Source: Syntrophomonas sp.
GTDB lineage: Bacteria > Bacillota > Syntrophomonadia > Syntrophomonadales > Syntrophomonadaceae
Reading direction: 5' to 3'
Assembly: GCA_028709355.1 (NCBI GenBank)
Contig: JAQVXF010000017.1
Coordinates: 1 to 11,874, forward strand
Length of the DNA: 11,874 nt
A model generated the notes under the pieces. It saw nothing but the letters and a program-made list of their open reading frames with translations, searched no databases and was not told where the DNA came from. Of the stretch, positions 1-4,715 are shown piece by piece. The translations under genes were made by a program, and so were the position numbers. How positions within the stretch are numbered: position 1 is the first letter of the stretch; each line of letters starts with the position of its first letter.

Positions 1-472
1 TTAATTGGGCCTTCAGTATCGCGAAATCCCACCCGGTCACCAACAGGTAGTGCAGGACTTGGGTGTAATAGTTGTCGGGGATCTTCTCTATCCACTTCTC
101 GCGTTGCATCGATTGCAGTATATTGGTAGTCTTGATCTCTAGTACGCCTTTACGACCGGTCTCGGTCTCCTGTATCTCCCCGTCCAGGGTGCCGCCGAGG
201 AAGTTGTACTGTGGGTGCCTCAGTATCTCAAAGGGTCTGGTCGTCACCTGGTACTGTGGGTGGTCCAACATAAATAAACTGATAAGATATTCCTCGGCCT
301 TGATGCCGTATTGGACGTAGGGCTTATGACCTATATCCTCGGCTACTACCCGGCCAGTTTTCTCCTGCCACACTTCGATATTGGACTTCCATGGATTGAG
401 CCCGACTATGGCCGCAGCGTCCGATCCGCCAATTAACACTTTTCGTTGCCTTAGCCACTCAGTCCGGTCCAT
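1..472 (-). CDS. YqaJ-type viral recombinase exonuclease (3' end cut by window edge)
   Basis: This frame is open from the ATG at 472 to the window edge without a stop, so 157 N-terminal residues are visible and the C-terminus is missing. The protein looks like a YqaJ/lambda-exonuclease family nuclease. It has an N-terminal IGGSDAAAIVGLNPW segment (residues 14-28), LGGTLDGE with the likely metal-binding Asp97, EIKT with Glu112 and Lys114, and a PDNYYTQ segment (132-138) matching the P-x-x-Y-x-x-Q helix of the family. Such enzymes resect double-stranded DNA 5' to 3' and work with a single-strand annealing protein in phage recombination and replication. The start is supported by GGAGG about 6 nt upstream, and the gene overlaps the preceding small gene by 14 nt. 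The annealing partner would be expected beyond the left edge. Family assignment is confident; full length and activity cannot be seen. Confidence 0.88.
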   Translation of the reverse strand, partial: MDRTEWLRQRKVLIGGSDAAAIVGLNPWKSNIEVWQEKTGRVVAEDIGHKPYVQYGIKAEEYLISLFMLDHPQYQVTTRPFEILRHPQYNFLGGTLDGEIQETETGRKGVLEIKTTNILQSMQREKWIEKIPDNYYTQVLHYLLVTGWDFAILKAQL

Positions 473-677
473 CCTCATCCTCCAATTCTTTATCCTCCGC
501 CATCACCTGGCGGCAGTTGACACATATGTCATCGTGGTCTAACTCGTCCGGGTCACGCAGCTCCCCGCACTCACTGCACGGCTCTACGTCCTCGCCGTAG
601 CGGGTGTAGTAGACAGCACCGTGGTCGTGATGCTCGATGTATCCGTCACCCAAGTCGATGGTGTAGTAGTCACGCAT
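459..677 (-). CDS. small acidic zinc-ribbon-like protein
   Basis: A 72-residue acidic protein of unknown function. Two Cys pairs, C34-x2-C37 and C52-x2-C55, are spaced like a compact zinc ribbon, and the ends are rich in Asp and Glu. The ATG at 677 overlaps the YopX stop codon by one base (TGATG), and a GGAGG lies within the last YopX codons, so the two are probably translated in a coupled way. Its 3' end overlaps the start of the YqaJ nuclease by 14 nt. The conserved operon position makes it a genuine gene; a role in nucleic acid or protein binding is only an inference from the Cys pattern. Confidence 0.8.
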   Translation of the reverse strand: MRDYYTIDLGDGYIEHHDHGAVYYTRYGEDVEPCSECGELRDPDELDHDDICVNCRQVMAEDKELEDEDGPD

Positions 678-1072
678 CAGTCCACCTCCAGTAGTTCAGG
701 CGTTTCATGGATGTTGCCGATGACTTCAAACCAAGGTAAGATTATTTGGATATCGTCCAAGTGGGTCATTGTGTCGTAATAATCCTGCCCGGAATCATGG
801 CATTGAAAAACAAAACAACCGTTCTTAAACTGCACCACATTATATGGTCTTGATAAATCCGTGCTGACAATATCCCCCTCATAAATCTCCCTGCCGTTCT
901 TATCTTTTAATCCCGTGTATTGCCCCACGGTTTCGGGGATGACTGTAAAGTTGTCGTCCTTCGCATAAAACTTGCCTATCAGTGTTTCCTTTGTTTGTGG
1001 AAAATCAATTATATAGCCGCTTACCCACTCGCCATTATCTACCCGCTTGCCGCGAAATTTAATCTCTCTCAT
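677..1072 (-). CDS. YopX family phage protein
   Basis: A 131-residue protein with the recognisable YopX layout: an N-terminal MREIKFRGKR, then GEWVSGY (residues 14-20), then IPETVGQYTGLKDKNG running into REIYEGDIV (residues 45-69). This small beta-rich family is widespread in phages and prophages of Firmicutes, including Bacillus SPbeta, and its biochemical function is not established. The length is normal for the family. GGGGGGAC lies just before the ATG at 1072, and the start overlaps the upstream gene by 4 nt (ATGA). It sits in the early-type operon with the exonuclease and small zinc-ribbon genes, which is a common setting for YopX. Confidence 0.93.
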   Translation of the reverse strand: MREIKFRGKRVDNGEWVSGYIIDFPQTKETLIGKFYAKDDNFTVIPETVGQYTGLKDKNGREIYEGDIVSTDLSRPYNVVQFKNGCFVFQCHDSGQDYYDTMTHLDDIQIILPWFEVIGNIHETPELLEVD

Positions 1073-1290
1073 CTTTGTCCCCCCTGCACCACAGACTTGT
1101 AGGTATACATGACCAGACCGCCGTCAGTCATCGGCAGAATGATATCCCTCGGATATGGTTCGTTCACCTTGTGCTTGTACTCATAGAGTGCAGTCGTGTC
1201 TACCTCATGGTGTGAACTCTCGCATTCTTGGGCCTCACAGGGGTTACTAAACATTTGCTTACATTTGTCGCACTGGTAAATAGTAGTCAT
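1069..1290 (-). CDS. small zinc-finger-like protein
   Basis: A 73-residue hypothetical protein. Its first 28 residues hold C7-x2-C10, C18, C23 and H27/H28, which resembles a degenerate C2H2 or zinc-ribbon finger; the remainder is mixed and ends in a Gln/Gly tail. The start has a strong AGGAGG site 5 nt upstream, lying inside the last codons of the 32-aa gene before it. It overlaps both neighbours by 4 nt or fewer, so translational coupling is likely. I do not recognise a family; DNA or RNA binding is possible but not shown. Confidence 0.75.
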   Translation of the reverse strand: MTTIYQCDKCKQMFSNPCEAQECESSHHEVDTTALYEYKHKVNEPYPRDIILPMTDGGLVMYTYKSVVQGGQR

Positions 1291-1385
1291 TGTACCTCCT
1301 TCAGCCTGTCCGTCTTTATCGTCTTGTACCCAAACTCACTCTTGATTAACTCCGGGGCCGGCTTGCCGTGGAAGTAGTCCCTCAT
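1287..1385 (-). CDS. 32-aa hypothetical protein, translationally coupled
   Basis: A short open frame of 32 codons from the ATG at 1385 to the TGA at 1289-1287. The start follows the stop of the upstream 34-aa gene directly (TAGATG), and its stop overlaps the next ATG (ATGA). It begins MRDYFHGKPAPELIK and ends with codons that form the AGGAGG of the next gene. Its own ribosome binding site is weak (GGGGGTG about 6 nt upstream), so reinitiation after the upstream gene is the likely route. No domain is recognised. It could be a spacer that carries the next Shine-Dalgarno, but the gap-free fit between two genes favours a coding role. Confidence 0.5.
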   Translation of the reverse strand: MRDYFHGKPAPELIKSEFGYKTIKTDRLKEVQ

Positions 1386-1490
1386 CTAGAGCACCCCCAT
1401 GACCTGCTCGGCCATGTCCAGCATCTTTAGCCCTATCCCGGTCATCACGCCGATGACCAAGGCGATAATCAGTGGCAATGGTCCCCTCAT
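1386..1490 (-). CDS. 34-aa small single-pass membrane protein
   Basis: An open frame of 34 codons that begins MRGPLPLIIALVIGVMTGIG. Residues 4-21 form one hydrophobic segment, followed by a short amphipathic tail. An AGGAGGG site lies 5 nt before the ATG, and the ATG overlaps the TGA of the upstream helix-turn-helix gene (ATGA). Its stop touches the start of the 32-aa gene. These signals are stronger than expected for a chance frame. The function is unknown; small phage membrane peptides often modulate host membrane processes, but nothing here shows which. Confidence 0.6.
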   Translation of the reverse strand: MRGPLPLIIALVIGVMTGIGLKMLDMAEQVMGVL

Positions 1491-1807
1491 AACGCCCTCC
1501 TGTTGACCGGCAGCCCGTTGCCGGCCCGCCATAGATGGATGGTTGAGGTTGTCTTGTCCTCAGCCTCCGCAATCTCCCGGTCGGTCATGCCCGCCTCGTA
1601 CATCTTCCAGCGGGCCTCATATTTGCGCTCTTTGGGCTTGTGCTCCTTAGGTTGCCGGGGCTCCCGCCATTTAAAGGTCTGGACGATGGGCTCCGCCTCT
1701 TGGTGCCGGTTGTTAAGCCGCCGGTTGAACTGCTCCTGCCAGTCCCAGTACGACTCATAGCCATAGTTGTTGATAGTACCGTCTGCGTAGACGGTGCAGA
1801 CTACCAT
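1487..1807 (-). CDS. putative helix-turn-helix protein
   Basis: A 106-residue protein in two parts. The first 45 residues are aromatic and polar. After a basic stretch rich in Lys, Arg and Pro (residues 48-65) comes a predicted helix-turn-helix at about 66-96, containing MYEAGMTDREIAEAE and then a recognition-like helix around STIHLWRAG. This resembles the HTH found in phage terminase-small-subunit-like and resolvase-tail proteins. DNA binding is therefore likely but the target is unknown. The ATG at 1807 overlaps the upstream membrane-protein gene by 7 nt, and the stop overlaps the 34-aa gene, so it belongs to the same tightly packed operon. Confidence 0.75.
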   Translation of the reverse strand: MVVCTVYADGTINNYGYESYWDWQEQFNRRLNNRHQEAEPIVQTFKWREPRQPKEHKPKERKYEARWKMYEAGMTDREIAEAEDKTTSTIHLWRAGNGLPVNRRAL

Positions 1808-2094
1808 GCGTTGAACATGGCCGGCAGGCCCGCGCTCAGGTTGACCGCCATGTTGACCAACACCCCTATCGCCATTAAGACCGCAAAGCCGCCAAATACC
1901 AGTATCCAGGGCATGGCCCTATCTATCATTGATGGTTTCAACCTCTGCCTCTCCACTGCCGTCAGCGGCACCCGGCAGGCGGCCTGAAGGCGGCGGTAGT
2001 CATCGTCGAACTGCTGGCGCTTGTACTCCTCCAGCCCCGCTATTATCTGCTGCCTGGACTCCTCGCTCTTGCGGTACTCCAATATCTTTGCCAT
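1801..2094 (-). CDS. small C-terminally anchored membrane protein
   Basis: A 97-residue protein with a charged, probably helical N-terminal half (residues 1-58, rich in Glu, Arg and Gln) and one strong hydrophobic segment at about 62-85 near the C-terminus. The layout suggests a tail-anchored inner membrane protein with a cytoplasmic helical head. GGGAGG lies about 7 nt before the ATG at 2094. It follows the preceding gene after a 4-nt gap and overlaps the next by 7 nt. I do not recognise the family. Confidence 0.72.
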   Translation of the reverse strand: MAKILEYRKSEESRQQIIAGLEEYKRQQFDDDYRRLQAACRVPLTAVERQRLKPSMIDRAMPWILVFGGFAVLMAIGVLVNMAVNLSAGLPAMFNAW

Positions 2095-2098
2095 CGTC

Positions 2099-2350
2099 TT
2101 ACCTCCCTCTATTAATCCGTGCCCAAACTGCCGCCAAGTTGTACCCGGTCATCTCCGATATGGTTTTGTAGGTATATCCCTGCCCCCGGAGTCTTACCAT
2201 CTCCAGGGTGTCGGGGTCGTCTGCCATGCTATGGCGGCTGTATGACATGCCGAATATCTTACGGACCGCTTTATCGGGGTCAATCTCCCGGTCATTGATG
2301 ATGGCGTAAGCCAGTGCTGCCCAGTTGTAGTCAAGCTCCCGGCTACTCAT
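2099..2350 (-). CDS. small helix-turn-helix protein
   Basis: An 83-residue protein whose C-terminal third (about residues 50-82, including RLRGQGYTYKTISEMTGY) has the pattern of a helix-turn-helix: a helix, a Gly/Tyr turn, a TISEMTGY positioning helix and an AAVWARINRG recognition helix. A phage-encoded DNA-binding regulator is the reasonable inference. The ATG at 2350 overlaps the last codons of the upstream zinc-ribbon gene by 8 nt and has no clear Shine-Dalgarno, so translation probably relies on coupling. No operator for it is visible. Confidence 0.72.
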   Translation of the reverse strand: MSSRELDYNWAALAYAIINDREIDPDKAVRKIFGMSYSRHSMADDPDTLEMVRLRGQGYTYKTISEMTGYNLAAVWARINRGR

Positions 2351-2579
2351 AGCAGGTAAAGCACCCGGCGTCGCAGGCGGCTACTATAGTCTGACCGGAG
2401 TTGGTCTCTGCCCGGCAAGTCCATGCGGTGCCGCCGCAGATCGGGCAGCGGATCTCGGCGCGGCCCTGCCCCGGTGCCATCAGTGATCGGGCGTTGTCTA
2501 TCATGGTTTTGACGTTGTGGTAGTCTATGTCGTGGAGTGTTAGCTTTGCGGTTTTGGACGGTATCAACAGGAGTGCCAT
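2343..2579 (-). CDS. small zinc-ribbon protein
   Basis: A 78-residue protein. The C-terminal half holds a Cys cluster: C45-P-I-C48-G-G, C55, C69, C73 and C76, which can form one zinc ribbon with spare ligands. The N-terminal half has no recognised domain. The ATG at 2579 has GGAGG 7 nt upstream, placed in the last codons of the overlapping 35-aa gene. Zinc-ribbon proteins of this size are common in phage early regions and often bind nucleic acids, but the function here is unknown. Confidence 0.75.
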   Translation of the reverse strand: MALLLIPSKTAKLTLHDIDYHNVKTMIDNARSLMAPGQGRAEIRCPICGGTAWTCRAETNSGQTIVAACDAGCFTCYE

Positions 2580-2671
2580 GAGTTTACCTCCGTTTTCATA
2601 ATTGAATAATCTTTGCGGTTGACTATGACTTGTCCGCCTTGGTAGCGGTTGGGGTTCTTACGCTTCGGCAT
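2564..2671 (-). CDS. 35-aa basic small protein
   Basis: An open frame from the ATG at 2671 to the TGA at 2566-2564 encoding 35 residues, beginning MPKRKNPNRYQGGQVIV. The N-terminus is strongly basic. It fills the gap between the methyltransferase stop and the next zinc-ribbon gene and overlaps the latter by 14 nt, carrying its ribosome binding site. Its own site is moderate (AAGGGG about 9 nt upstream). No family is recognised. The fit in the operon supports translation, but this could be leader sequence only. Confidence 0.5.
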   Translation of the reverse strand: MPKRKNPNRYQGGQVIVNRKDYSIMKTEVNSWHSC

Positions 2672-2684
2672 TTGCAGTTTCCCC

Positions 2685-3722
2685 TTACTGAAATAGATTT
2701 ACTTCGATTCCTGCCATTCGCCTTTTAATCAATTCGCAATACTCAGGGTTTAGTTCTATCCCTATCGCATTTCGCCATAACTGCGCGGCTACCATCAATG
2801 TAGTCCCACTCCCTGCAAAGGGATCAAGCACCCATCCTTGCTCCGGACATCCCGCCTTAATACATATCTCTGGTATCTCAGGCGGGAATACTGCAAAATG
2901 TGCCTCACTAAATGGTTTAGTTGCTATGTTCCAGACGGTCCTTTTATTCCTGCCCATTGAGTGTTGTTCGGAGGTAGTCATTTGATTCCATCGGTCATTA
3001 AATCCGGCGTGTCGGCGGGAATGTCTGCGCTGCTTATCCTTCTTGCCTACCGCTTTCATCGGTCCGTTAGTCTTACCTGGCACTCTTTGGGAACCCGCTT
3101 GATTGTCAATATCCTGTGCCAATCTGACAACGCTACTCTCTGTTATCGGTTCCTTAATCGCCTCTGCATCGTAGTAATACCGTTCACTCTTGCTCAGCAG
3201 GAAGATATACTCATGCGCTTTTGTTGGCCTATCGGTTACGCTCTCCGGCATTGGGTTTGGTTTCGCCCATATAATGTCTGACCGTAAATACCAACCATCT
3301 TTTTGAAGCGCAAAGGCAACTCGCCAAGGGATCCCAACTAGGTCTTTGGGTTTTAATCCATGTGCCAACTTAACCGTTTTGCCTGATTCGTTTGCCAATC
3401 CTCCCTTCGTGTCAGGTCTACTAAAACCGGCAAGAGTGCTTTTGTCTGAATACCCGCCGTTGTTGCTTATATTGCTTGCGTAACTATCCCCTAAGTTCAG
3501 CCAAAGTGTCCCATCCTTCCGTAGTACCCGCTTAACCTCACGGAATACCTCGACCATCTTGACGGTGTATTCTTCCGGGGTTGGTTCCAGCCCCAGCTGT
3601 CCATCTACTCCGTAATCCCTTAATCCCCAATAAGGAGGGCTGGTCACGCAACAGTTGACGGATTCATCGGGCAGTTTTCTTAATTCAGTTAGGCAATCGC
3701 ACTGCTTTAATTCCCAAGCCAA
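2685..3722 (-). CDS. site-specific DNA methyltransferase, beta class (orphan)
   Basis: A 345-residue SAM-dependent DNA amino-methyltransferase. The catalytic motif IV is TSPPYW at residues 27-32 and the SAM-binding motif I is DPFAGSGT at 300-307. This order is the beta class, which methylates N4 of cytosine or N6 of adenine; TSPPYWGLRDYG resembles N4-cytosine enzymes, but the base cannot be settled by eye. The region between holds the target-recognition part. The start is a TTG at 3722: an in-frame TAG stands directly before it, and GGAGG lies 8 nt upstream, so no longer start is possible. No restriction enzyme is nearby, so it is probably an orphan phage methyltransferase used for anti-restriction or regulation. 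Confidence 0.93.
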   Translation of the reverse strand: MAWELKQCDCLTELRKLPDESVNCCVTSPPYWGLRDYGVDGQLGLEPTPEEYTVKMVEVFREVKRVLRKDGTLWLNLGDSYASNISNNGGYSDKSTLAGFSRPDTKGGLANESGKTVKLAHGLKPKDLVGIPWRVAFALQKDGWYLRSDIIWAKPNPMPESVTDRPTKAHEYIFLLSKSERYYYDAEAIKEPITESSVVRLAQDIDNQAGSQRVPGKTNGPMKAVGKKDKQRRHSRRHAGFNDRWNQMTTSEQHSMGRNKRTVWNIATKPFSEAHFAVFPPEIPEICIKAGCPEQGWVLDPFAGSGTTLMVAAQLWRNAIGIELNPEYCELIKRRMAGIEVNLFQ

Positions 3723-3756
3723 CTAAAAATCCTCCAATCTGTGCAGGTAGTTTTTT

Positions 3757-3772
3757 AGGGGCTTATGCCCCT
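3757..3772. other. 6-bp hairpin without terminator tail
   Basis: AGGGGC-TTAT-GCCCCT forms a perfect 6-bp stem with a 4-nt loop. On the plus strand the six T's lie before it, not after it, and on the minus strand it is followed by six A's, so it is not a standard intrinsic terminator in either direction. It lies between the regulator gene and the methyltransferase, where it could be an mRNA processing or stability structure. Its role is unknown. Confidence 0.4.
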
Positions 3773-3777
3773 GAGTG

Positions 3778-3786
3778 TGATATAAT
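3778..3786 (+). promoter_or_regulatory. possible plus-strand extended -10 promoter
   Basis: TGATATAAT gives a consensus TATAAT (3781-3786) with the TG of an extended -10. No good -35 hexamer stands 16-18 bp upstream. If used, transcription would begin near 3793, antisense to all genes here, and would reach the plus-strand terminator at 3805-3832 after only about 40 nt. Confidence 0.35.
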
Positions 3787-3804
3787 TTTAGTAGCAATTA
3801 GCTG

Positions 3805-3832
3805 GCCCGCTCCGTGCGGGCTTCTTTTTTTT
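3805..3832 (+). terminator. intrinsic terminator, plus-strand orientation
   Basis: The stem GCCCGC (3805-3810), loop TCCGT, and stem GCGGGC (3816-3821) are followed by TTCTTTTTTTT. This is a good intrinsic terminator reading left to right, opposite to the genes. It overlaps the last bases of the regulator gene. It may stop antisense transcription from entering that gene. On the minus strand the stem has no U tail, so transcripts from the regulator promoter probably continue into the methyltransferase operon. Confidence 0.75.
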
Positions 3833-4040
3833 AGCCGCAGAACAGGTCCGGGAATAACTTTTTTAACGGTGACTTGTAGTACCGTTGCAGCCTTATCATC
3901 ATATCCCTGCCGGGACTCGATACGCCAGACTCCAGCTTGCGGATGTAGACCTCAGATACGCCCAGGTCTGCGGCTACCTGTTGCTGGGTCTTACCCATGC
4001 GGCTACGTTCCTCGATCAATCTCGTCCGCTTTGTCATCAT
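3831..4040 (-). CDS. Xre/Cro-type helix-turn-helix transcription regulator
   Basis: A 69-residue single-domain HTH_3 protein. The TQQQVAADLGVSEVYIRKLE segment (residues 18-37) carries the Cro/C1 motif: helix 2 at 19-26, the G-V-S turn and recognition helix 29-37. There is no peptidase or dimerisation domain, so it resembles a Cro-like or small Xre repressor rather than a LexA-type CI. Its ribosome binding site TAAGGGGGTGAA is close to the ideal anti-16S match; spacing slightly favours the second ATG at 4037. Upstream is a strong promoter with a 19-bp palindrome in its spacer, the natural candidate operator for this protein (autorepression). It precedes the early-type operon and probably controls it by read-through. 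Confidence 0.9.
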   Translation of the reverse strand: MMTKRTRLIEERSRMGKTQQQVAADLGVSEVYIRKLESGVSSPGRDMMIRLQRYYKSPLKKLFPDLFCG

Positions 4041-4082
4041 TTCACCCCCTTACTCCGACACGTTCACCGCCGGCATGACATA

Positions 4083-4111
4083 ATAATAAACGATACTACT
4101 AGTATCGTCAA
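4083..4111 (-). promoter_or_regulatory. sigma-A promoter of the regulator gene
   Basis: On the minus strand, TTGACG (4111-4106) and TATTAT (4088-4083) are separated by exactly 17 bp, close to the sigma-A consensus. The -10 lies about 40 bp before the regulator start. No terminator with a minus-strand U tail follows the regulator gene, so this promoter probably also serves the methyltransferase and early genes. The spacer is filled by a palindrome. Confidence 0.8.
4090..4108. promoter_or_regulatory. 19-bp palindromic operator within the promoter spacer
   Basis: ACGATACTACTAGTATCGT is an inverted repeat with 9-bp perfect arms around one central base. It spans nearly the whole -35/-10 spacer and touches the -35 hexamer, so a bound dimer would block RNA polymerase. 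The best candidate ligand is the 69-aa HTH protein encoded directly downstream. Only one full copy was noticed in the window. Confidence 0.75.
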
Positions 4112-4240
4112 TATGTTTTATCATTTTTTTATTAGTGCGCATCACTGGGGACCCGCTGACTCAAAAAAAGCCAAAGACCTAAGCTGGAAGATGGACAGAT
4201 CAGCAGAGCTCAAGGCCGCTGGCGAAAAGCATAGCGAAAG
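4112..4240. other. intergenic stretch without recognised gene
   Basis: This stretch lies between the regulator promoter and the lysis-module terminators. It is A-rich in places and contains no frame with a convincing ribosome binding site. A weak stem, AAAAGC paired with GCTTTT (4226-4246), lies at its left-to-right end and might add to the termination signals that follow. Nothing else is supported. Confidence 0.5.
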
Positions 4241-4257
4241 CTTTTTACCCAGAAAAC

Positions 4258-4283
4258 AAAAAAAGCCGGGGACTAACCCCGGC
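4258..4283 (-). terminator. intrinsic terminator 2 of the lysis operon
   Basis: On the minus strand GCCGGGG-TTAGT-CCCCGGC (4283-4265) is a perfect 7-bp GC stem followed by seven T's (4264-4258). The plus strand also has a T-rich tail (CTCTCTTTTT), so it may act in both directions. It ends transcripts coming from the lysis genes and insulates the regulator promoter. Confidence 0.88.
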
Positions 4284-4306
4284 CTCTCTTTTTACCCAGA
4301 AACCAA

Positions 4307-4330
4307 TAAAAGGCGGGCCCGAAGGCCCGC
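4307..4330 (-). terminator. intrinsic terminator 1 of the lysis operon (TTCG loop)
   Basis: On the minus strand GCGGGCC-TTCG-GGCCCGC (4330-4313) forms a 7-bp stem with a stable UUCG loop, followed by CTTTTATT. It is the first of two terminators met by transcripts leaving the lysis module. The U tail is shorter than that of the second terminator. Confidence 0.75.
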
Positions 4331-4366
4331 TATAAGAAAGGAGGGTAAGAGTCCCACCGTAGTGGG

Positions 4367-4453
4367 CTAATCCATGGGTACAATCGCTACGATTATGATT
4401 GCCAGCAGTAGCACGACGGGCACGATCGCCCCAAGCTCTCCAAGGCTACTCAC
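4367..4453 (-). CDS. possible 28-aa membrane peptide after the holin
   Basis: A GTG at 4453 opens 28 codons ending with TAG at 4369-4367. The GTG overlaps the last codons of the holin-like gene by 8 nt. Residues 8-25 are almost entirely Val, Leu, Ile and Ala (GAIVPVVLLLAIIIVAIVP), enough for one membrane span. There is only a weak GAGG next to the start, so expression would depend on coupling. It lies directly before the terminators. It may be an accessory or regulatory lysis peptide, or simply a chance hydrophobic frame. Confidence 0.4.
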   Translation of the reverse strand: MSSLGELGAIVPVVLLLAIIIVAIVPMD

Positions 4454-4715
4454 CCTCGTCGGGAGCTGCGCCCACGAATTTTGCGTTGTCATAAAACCCG
4501 GAGGCGGCCGCCCCGATCACCAGTCCGATGACCGCGCCCTGGACAAAATCAGTCCCCTGCTGGTAAGCGATGGCGATACCACCGATGACACCAAGCACCA
4601 GAGCCAACGCCGGGGCATACTTGGTCGGCAGCCCCACCTCGCGGGCCAGCCGCACCAGGGCCATGACCAAGCCAACTACCGGCACACCGTAAAGCAGATA
4701 AATATTAACGTCCAT
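4446..4715 (-). CDS. holin-like membrane protein
   Basis: An 89-residue protein with three probable membrane segments at about residues 4-24, 34-51 and 56-73, and a short acidic C-terminus (DEGE). Size, topology and position directly after the endolysin fit a phage holin, which forms membrane lesions that time the release of the amidase. I do not recognise the exact Pfam holin family, so the call rests mainly on context. The ATG at 4715 overlaps the amidase stop by one base (TAATG), and its GGAGG lies within the last amidase codons, implying coupled expression. Confidence 0.72.
   Translation of the reverse strand: MDVNIYLLYGVPVVGLVMALVRLAREVGLPTKYAPALALVLGVIGGIAIAYQQGTDFVQGAVIGLVIGAAASGFYDNAKFVGAAPDEGE

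Larger units (their letters stand above)
4241..4334. repeat. two tandem 47-bp units, each carrying a terminator
   Basis: Unit 1 (4241-4287) and unit 2 (4288-4334) begin with the same CTTTTTACCCAGAAA and match at 27 of the first 30 bases. After that each has a different GC-rich hairpin. The layout suggests duplication of a terminator followed by divergence of the stem, or recombination at shared flanks. Confidence 0.6.

Noticed and set aside
4226..4246. Third minus-strand terminator (AAAAGC paired with GCTTTT)
   Set aside because: The stem is A/T-rich with a 9-nt loop and no U tail beyond its own arm, so it is too weak to call.
3885..4370. 161-codon plus-strand open frame across the regulator gene, its operator and the tandem terminators
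   Set aside because: It runs antisense through an HTH gene with clear motif, reads through a promoter palindrome and two terminator hairpins, and has no ribosome binding site or recognisable protein.
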